Shown here: positions 59,567-64,000 of the stretch, piece after piece
How the letters are laid out: the number at the start of each line of letters is the position of its first letter
Numbering within the stretch: position 1 is the first letter of the stretch
NCBI GenBank assembly: GCA_040901795.1
Contig: JBBDYH010000147.1
Location: forward strand, 1 to 64,000
Origin: JBBDYH01 sp040901795
GTDB taxonomy: Bacteria; Planctomycetota; Planctomycetia; Pirellulales; JALHPA01
Direction: 5' to 3'
DNA: 64,000 nt
Notes under the pieces: generated by a model
Seen by the model: the letters and a program-made list of their open reading frames with translations, nothing else
What the model was told of the DNA's origin: nothing
Database searches by the model: none
Position numbers and translations under genes: made by a program

Positions 59567-60613
59567 ATGCCGGAACGATTCCAGATCGGCGTTACGCGCG
59601 ACTTCCTCAAGCCGGATGACTCGCTGGGGTTTGGAGATATCGGGCTGTCCCTGCTGGATGCCGACCCCAACGTCGCGTGGAGCTTTCTTCCGGTCAATGA
59701 ACCGGTTCTGCGGCCGGAATTGATCACACCGTACGATGGATTGCTCGTCCTGGCGCCGCAGGTTTCGGCCGCTACGCTCGAGGGCGCGGACCGCTTGCGG
59801 ATCGTTGCACGATTCGGAGTCGGATACGACAACGTCGATGTCGAAGCGTGCACGCGGCACGGTGTGGCCCTTACCATTACGCCCGATGGCGTACGCCGCC
59901 CAGTGGCCGTGGCGGTGATGACGTTCTTGCTCGCCTTGAGCCATAAACTGTTGATCAAAGACCGGCTGACGCGCGAGGGCCGCTGGGCGGAAAAGCTGGA
60001 CTATATGGGGCAAGGCGTGACGGGCCGGACGCTGGGCATCGTTGGGTTGGGAAACATCGGCCGAGAAGTGCTGCGGCTGGCGACGCCGTTCGAGTTGCGG
60101 CGCCTGGCGTTTGACCCGCACGTAAGCACGGAGAGCGTTCGCGGTCTCAACGTCGATCTGGTTTCGCTCGAAGACCTGCTGCGCGAGTCCGATTATGTGG
60201 CGATCTGCTGCGCGCTGACCCCTGAAACACGGCATCTGATCAACGCGCCGAGGCTGCGGCTAATGAAGCCGACAAGCTATTTGATCAACGTCGCCCGTGG
60301 TCCTGTCGTCGATCAGCAGGCGCTAACGCAGATGCTGCAGGAGCACGCGATCGCCGGCGCAGGGCTCGATGTGTTCGAACAAGAGCCCATCGATCCAGCC
60401 GATCCGCTGTTGAAACTTGACAACGTCATCGTTGCGCCGCACGGGGTCTGTTGGACCGACGAATGTTTCTTGAACATCGGCAAAAACGCCTGCCAGAGCT
60501 TGTTGGATGTCGCTGCCGGCCGGCGGCCGAAGCACGTAGTCAACTCAGCAGCGTTTGACCATCCACGGTGGGGTGGCACTGACACGCCCGCAGGCTTGAC
60601 AGTGGGCGATTGA
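59567..60613 (+). CDS. D-isomer-specific 2-hydroxyacid dehydrogenase
   Basis: The protein has 348 aa from ATG 59567. The NAD-binding motif is GIVGLGNIGREVL, the catalytic Arg lies in NVARGPVVDQQAL, the Glu in LDVFEQEPIDPADPLL, and the His in VIVAPHGVCWTDE. It reduces 2-oxoacids or oxidises D-2-hydroxyacids such as sugar-acid intermediates. The last ~15 residues (RWGGTDTPAGLTVGD) are encoded by the GTGGCACTGACA-type repeat at 60572, so the native end was probably shorter. It is the first gene of a likely sugar-acid catabolic cluster. Confidence 0.87.
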   Translation: MPERFQIGVTRDFLKPDDSLGFGDIGLSLLDADPNVAWSFLPVNEPVLRPELITPYDGLLVLAPQVSAATLEGADRLRIVARFGVGYDNVDVEACTRHGVALTITPDGVRRPVAVAVMTFLLALSHKLLIKDRLTREGRWAEKLDYMGQGVTGRTLGIVGLGNIGREVLRLATPFELRRLAFDPHVSTESVRGLNVDLVSLEDLLRESDYVAICCALTPETRHLINAPRLRLMKPTSYLINVARGPVVDQQALTQMLQEHAIAGAGLDVFEQEPIDPADPLLKLDNVIVAPHGVCWTDECFLNIGKNACQSLLDVAAGRRPKHVVNSAAFDHPRWGGTDTPAGLTVGD

Positions 60614-60658
60614 AGCGAGTTCGCCACTGACAAGCGAGGCGCTTGTCAGTGCCACCCG
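60572..60658. repeat. TGGCACTGACA repeat overlapping the dehydrogenase stop
   Basis: GGTGGCACTGACA on the left and GCGCTTGTCAGTGCCACCC on the right form the inverted ends of a unit of the same family as 36062-36170. The reading frame of the dehydrogenase runs about 42 nt into it. Confidence 0.75.
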
Positions 60659-60688
60659 ACTTTCAACGAAACGACTTAAAGGACAACC

Positions 60689-61471
60689 ATGCGAGAAAAT
60701 AAAGTCAAACGCACGCTGGCCCGTGGAGGCGTGTCGATCGGCACCATGTGCCTGGAGTTTGCCACCAACGGCCTGGGGCGGATTTGCGCCGCGGCGGGGG
60801 CGGAATTCGCTGTCTACGACATGGAGCATTCCGGCTGGTCGATCGAGACGGTTCGCATGCTCATGGCCACCACGCGCTCGACGGACATGGTGCCGCTGGT
60901 CCGCCCGCCGACGAACGAGTACCACCTCATTGCTCCGGTGCTCGACATGGGCGCGATGGGCATTGTGGTCCCGTTTATCAACACGGCCGAGCAGGCGCAG
61001 CGGCTGGTCTCGTCGTGCAAATATCCGCCCGCCGGCCGCCGCGGGGCCGCATTCACCGTGGCGCACGATGATTACACCAGCGGCGACATGCCGGCCAAGA
61101 TGCAAAGCTGCAACGATGAAGTACTGATCGTCGCGCAGATCGAGACGATGGAAGGGGTGCAGAACGTTGAGCAAATTGCGGCGGTTGAAGGCGTCGACGT
61201 GGTTTGGATCGGGCAGTTTGATCTGACGACTTCGATGGGCATACCCGGTCAGGTCAAGCATCCGGACTTCCTCCGCGTGTCGAAGCGGATTCTCGAAGCT
61301 TGTCAAAAGGCCGGCAAGGCCGCGGGTTTCGGCTCGCTGATTTTGGACGACGTGTTGGCAGCGCGCGAAGAAGGCTTCCGGTTCTTGGTCTATACCGCCG
61401 ACCTGTGGATCTTCCAGCAAGCCCTCCGCCGCGGCCTCCGGAAAATTCGCACCGGCAGTGACGAAGAATGA
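60689..61471 (+). CDS. HpcH/HpaI-family aldolase
   Basis: In the 260-aa product the family pattern is complete: GVSIGTMCLEFATNGLGRIC, FAVYDMEHSGW (His), VPLVRPPTNE, GAMGIVVPFINTAEQAQ, the metal-binding Glu in VAQIETMEGVQN, and GQFDLTTSMG (Asp). It would split or form 2-keto-3-deoxy-type sugar acids or similar 4-hydroxy-2-oxoacids to pyruvate and an aldehyde. An AAAGGAC site precedes the ATG. Its stop overlaps the start of the next gene by 4 nt (ATGA), a clear operon signal. Confidence 0.88.
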   Translation: MRENKVKRTLARGGVSIGTMCLEFATNGLGRICAAAGAEFAVYDMEHSGWSIETVRMLMATTRSTDMVPLVRPPTNEYHLIAPVLDMGAMGIVVPFINTAEQAQRLVSSCKYPPAGRRGAAFTVAHDDYTSGDMPAKMQSCNDEVLIVAQIETMEGVQNVEQIAAVEGVDVVWIGQFDLTTSMGIPGQVKHPDFLRVSKRILEACQKAGKAAGFGSLILDDVLAAREEGFRFLVYTADLWIFQQALRRGLRKIRTGSDEE

Positions 61472-63414
61472 CGCACGTTCCTCGCAATGTGATTCTTTAC
61501 GGCCACGAACGCGATCTGCCGAAGCCAATCTCGCTGCGCGCCGGCCTGCTGTCGCTCGTTTTCGAAGCCGGCGACTTGCGCTACGTGCGCCTCGGCGAGC
61601 AGGAGATCATCCGCCGTATCTACGTTGCAGTGCGCGACCACAATTGGGCCACGATCCCGATGCGGATCTCGGACCTGAAGATAGACTCCGGCGACGATCG
61701 CTTCACCATCACCTATTCCGCCGACCATCAAGAACGGGAAATCGACTTCCATTGGGACGCGACGATTCAGGGGACGCCCGACGGCCAAATCTCGTTCTCG
61801 ATGCAGGGCCACTCGCGTTCCACATTCAAGCGCAACCGCATCGGCTTTTGCGTATTGCATCCCCCTCAGTGCGCGGGCATGCTCTGCCGCTTCGTGCAGG
61901 AATTTGGCGACATCGTCGAAAAGCCCTTCCCGCGACTGATCGCACCTGCGCCCCAGGAGGACCCGTTCCAGGAGATCCGCGAGATGTCGTACCAGGTCGC
62001 CGACGACGTCTGGGCGGAATTGAAGTTTGAAGGCGACATCTTTGAGACCGAAGACCAGCGCAACTGGATCGACGGCTCATATAAGACGTTTTGCACGCCG
62101 CTGCGGCTGCCGTTTCCGGTCAAGATCGAGGCGCGGACGGAAGTCTCGCAACGCGTGCAGCTACGGTTGCGTACCAAGCAGCCGGTGAAGGTTGAGCCAA
62201 GCCAACCATCCACACCGCGGCTGCGGATCGCAGAGCAAGCGTTGCCGCTGGTCGCAGTGGGACTTACTCTCGCGAAACATCCGCACACCGAGCGGCAAAT
62301 CGAGCGTCTGAAGGCACTCAATTTGAGCCACGTTCAGACCGAGCTGCATTTGCGCGATGCTACTGCCCGGGACGATTACCTGGCCGCGGTGGATGCCGCT
62401 ACTCGCATCGGCGCTCCGCTTGAAATTGCCGTCTATCTTTCAAGCACAAACGACGCCGAACGAGAGCTCAACGAGCTTGCCGGCTGGATACGCCCGGAGC
62501 ACTCGATCGCCCGCTGGCTGGTATTTCAAGCGGGTGACAAGACCACTCGGCCGGACGTGCTCGATGCCGCCCGTCGTGTCCTGCAATCCCGCACACCGCA
62601 AGCCCAGTTCGGCGGCGGGAGCGCCGCCTACTTCACCGAGCTGAACCGTGAGCGGCGAGATCTGCAAGCGGCCGATGTACTCTGCTACTCCATCAACCCA
62701 CAGGTCCATGCCTTCGACAACACGTCGCTCGTCGAAAATGCGCAAGCGATCGCATACACGGTCGAAAGCGCTCGCCAGCTTGGCGGGGGCCGAGGCGTCG
62801 CCATTTCGCCGGTCACGCTGCGGCCCAGGTTTAATCCCGACGCCACAGGGGCCGCTGCGGAACCCCCCGCCGGCACGCTGCCCGAGTCGGTGGATCCGCG
62901 GCAGATGTCGCTCTTTGGCGCCGTCTGGACGCTGGCCAGCGTGAAAGCCGTCGCCGAGAGCGGCGCCGCCAGCGCCACTTATTACGAAACCGTCGGTTGG
63001 CTGGGCGTGATGGAGTGTGACGAGGGATCGCCTGCGCCGACCCAGTTTCGTTCCATCGCAGCGGGCGTATTTCCACTGTATCATGTGTTTGCCGTCCTCA
63101 GCGAGTTCCGCGGCGGGGAACTACTGCGATGCGAATCAACCCAGCCGCTGACTGTCGCCGCGCTCGTGCTGCGGAAGTCCGGCCGGTTGCGGATCGTGAT
63201 AGCTAACCTTACACCCGAAACGCAACACGCGATAATTGAGGGCGCAGGCAACGGTGACTACCGGCTTAGGCGCCTGGACGAATCCAATGCGATCGCCGCG
63301 ATGAAAGATCCAGACGCGTTCCGCAGCGACAGCGGCAAGCGCATCAGGTTGACTACGAATGATTTGATCCTCGATCTGCCGGCGTATGGCCTCGTCGTTT
63401 TGGACCGCGGATAA
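61468..63414 (+). CDS. apnL: Probable D-apionate lactonase
   Basis: In the 648-aa product several stretches fit the apionate lactonase family (ApnL) as I remember it: NVILYGHERDLPKPISLRAG, RRIYVAVRDHNWATIP, FKRNRIGFCVLHP, FEGDIFETEDQRNWIDGSYK and TFCTPLRLPFPVK. These cover the N-terminal beta-sandwich domain; the middle looks like a TIM-barrel part and the end a small beta domain (LRIVIANLTPETQHAI). The enzyme opens D-apionolactone to D-apionate in apiose degradation, where the apiose sugar comes from plant pectin and cell walls. It overlaps the aldolase gene and lies 17 nt before the ABC gene. Confidence 0.78.
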   Translation: MTHVPRNVILYGHERDLPKPISLRAGLLSLVFEAGDLRYVRLGEQEIIRRIYVAVRDHNWATIPMRISDLKIDSGDDRFTITYSADHQEREIDFHWDATIQGTPDGQISFSMQGHSRSTFKRNRIGFCVLHPPQCAGMLCRFVQEFGDIVEKPFPRLIAPAPQEDPFQEIREMSYQVADDVWAELKFEGDIFETEDQRNWIDGSYKTFCTPLRLPFPVKIEARTEVSQRVQLRLRTKQPVKVEPSQPSTPRLRIAEQALPLVAVGLTLAKHPHTERQIERLKALNLSHVQTELHLRDATARDDYLAAVDAATRIGAPLEIAVYLSSTNDAERELNELAGWIRPEHSIARWLVFQAGDKTTRPDVLDAARRVLQSRTPQAQFGGGSAAYFTELNRERRDLQAADVLCYSINPQVHAFDNTSLVENAQAIAYTVESARQLGGGRGVAISPVTLRPRFNPDATGAAAEPPAGTLPESVDPRQMSLFGAVWTLASVKAVAESGAASATYYETVGWLGVMECDEGSPAPTQFRSIAAGVFPLYHVFAVLSEFRGGELLRCESTQPLTVAALVLRKSGRLRIVIANLTPETQHAIIEGAGNGDYRLRRLDESNAIAAMKDPDAFRSDSGKRIRLTTNDLILDLPAYGLVVLDRG

Positions 63415-63431
63415 CTTCGACCGCGGATAAC

Positions 63432-64000
63432 GTGGATACCACCGATCATAAGGATGACGGCGTGCTTCTCGCAGCGCGCGGCATCGTTAAGCACTTCCCG
63501 GGGGTCAAAGCGCTGGACTGCGTTGACTTGGAAGTGCGGCGCGGCGAAGTCCATGCGCTGGTCGGTGAAAACGGCGCAGGAAAGAGCACGTTGATGCATA
63601 TTCTGGCCGGCGTGTTTCCTCCCGACGGCGGGCAGATCGATTTTGCCGGACAAGAAAACGTCCGAATCGCGAACGAACACGCCGCACAGCGCCTCGGCAT
63701 CTCGATCGTGTTCCAGGAGCGCAGCCTATTCGGCGATCTCTCCGTGGCTGAAAACATCTTTGCCGGCCGACAGCCGACGTGGGGCTGGGGACACGTCCAT
63801 CGACGTCGTCTCTGGTTGCAAACGCGCCGCCTGCTCGACCGGGTCCGGCTGAATGTCGATCCGCGAATCGCGGTAAACCGCTTGTCGCCCGCACAGCAGC
63901 AGATGGTTGAAATTGCTAAAGCGTTGTCGCTGGACGCACAGCTTCTAATCCTCGATGAGCCGACGGCGGCGCTTACAGAAAACGAGACGCGGACCCTCTT
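63432..64000 (+). CDS. Sugar ABC transporter ATP-binding protein (partial, cut by window end)
   Basis: Starting at GTG 63432, 17 nt after the lactonase stop, 189 codons are visible. GIVKHFPGVKALDCVDLEVR, Walker A GENGAGKSTLM, Q-loop VFQERSLFGDLSVAENIF, the signature-like RLSPAQQQMVEIAKAL and Walker B LLILDEPTAALTENE match the RbsA/XylG-type double ATPase of monosaccharide importers, of which this is the first half. The second ATPase half, permease and binding protein would lie beyond base 64000. It probably imports the sugar (apiose or related) used by this operon. Confidence 0.92.
   Translation, partial: MDTTDHKDDGVLLAARGIVKHFPGVKALDCVDLEVRRGEVHALVGENGAGKSTLMHILAGVFPPDGGQIDFAGQENVRIANEHAAQRLGISIVFQERSLFGDLSVAENIFAGRQPTWGWGHVHRRRLWLQTRRLLDRVRLNVDPRIAVNRLSPAQQQMVEIAKALSLDAQLLILDEPTAALTENETRTL

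Overview
The window looks like a chromosomal piece of a planctomycete (Planctomycetota, probably a Pirellulales-like lineage). The reasons are three large surface proteins (two with the N-terminal L-E-(D/H)-R-x-L-L-A motif, one with a divergent E-L-E-P-R-Q-P-L-A version), a DUF1571 protein, WD40-repeat proteins, an ECF-like sigma factor next to a serine/threonine kinase with WD40 repeats, secreted beta-propeller, CotH and ThuA proteins, an orphan H4MPT formyltransferase, and many dispersed palindromic repeats between genes. No rRNA, tRNA, CRISPR array, transposase or integrase is visible. A perfect 16-bp chromosomal parS site (29639-29654) suggests an origin-proximal location. One 10-N assembly gap (19197-19206) interrupts a gene.

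Region by region. 0-4.6 kb is a decayed accessory island. A three-gene minus-strand operon (a small RelA/SpoT-type alarmone synthetase, a ParA-like ATPase and a 209-aa-class unknown protein) lies between the N-terminal and C-terminal remnants of one MmeI-like type IIL restriction-modification gene, and is followed by a broken ankyrin gene. 4.6-13.6 kb holds secreted and membrane housekeeping-type genes (HEAT-like, LysM, spermidine-synthase-like, alpha/beta hydrolase, DUF1571, MBL hydrolase) and an ABC ATPase fused by deletion to the tail of its permease. 13.7-22 kb holds a SdrD-B-repeat surface protein, a WD40 protein, a sigma-54 activator whose receiver has lost its phospho-acceptor, and ftr. 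22.9-27.6 kb holds an AraC regulator, a beta-propeller protein and a CotH protein with a stop at codon 2. 27.6-29.7 kb has little coding sequence but carries a near-consensus sigma-70 promoter without an ORF, a minus-strand terminator and parS. 29.7-39.5 kb holds lpd, hicBA, a sigma factor, a propeller protein, a methyltransferase and the NHEJ pair ligD-ku. 39.6-46.3 kb holds alkaline phosphatase, a ThuA-like protein and the 2-oxoacid:ferredoxin oxidoreductase korAB. 46.5-59.4 kb holds a surface-protein remnant, the sigma/kinase pair and two large paralogous surface proteins. 59.6-64 kb is a sugar-acid catabolic cluster (hydroxyacid dehydrogenase, HpcH/HpaI aldolase, apionate lactonase, sugar ABC ATPase cut by the window end).

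Two themes stand out. First, the alarmone-synthetase/ParA cassette inside a wrecked restriction gene is the best candidate for an undescribed (possibly defence or toxin-antitoxin) system. Second, families of short hairpin repeats, many with three-base loops, fill the gaps between genes and have also entered coding sequences: a kinase domain, the start of the ThuA gene and the tail of the dehydrogenase.
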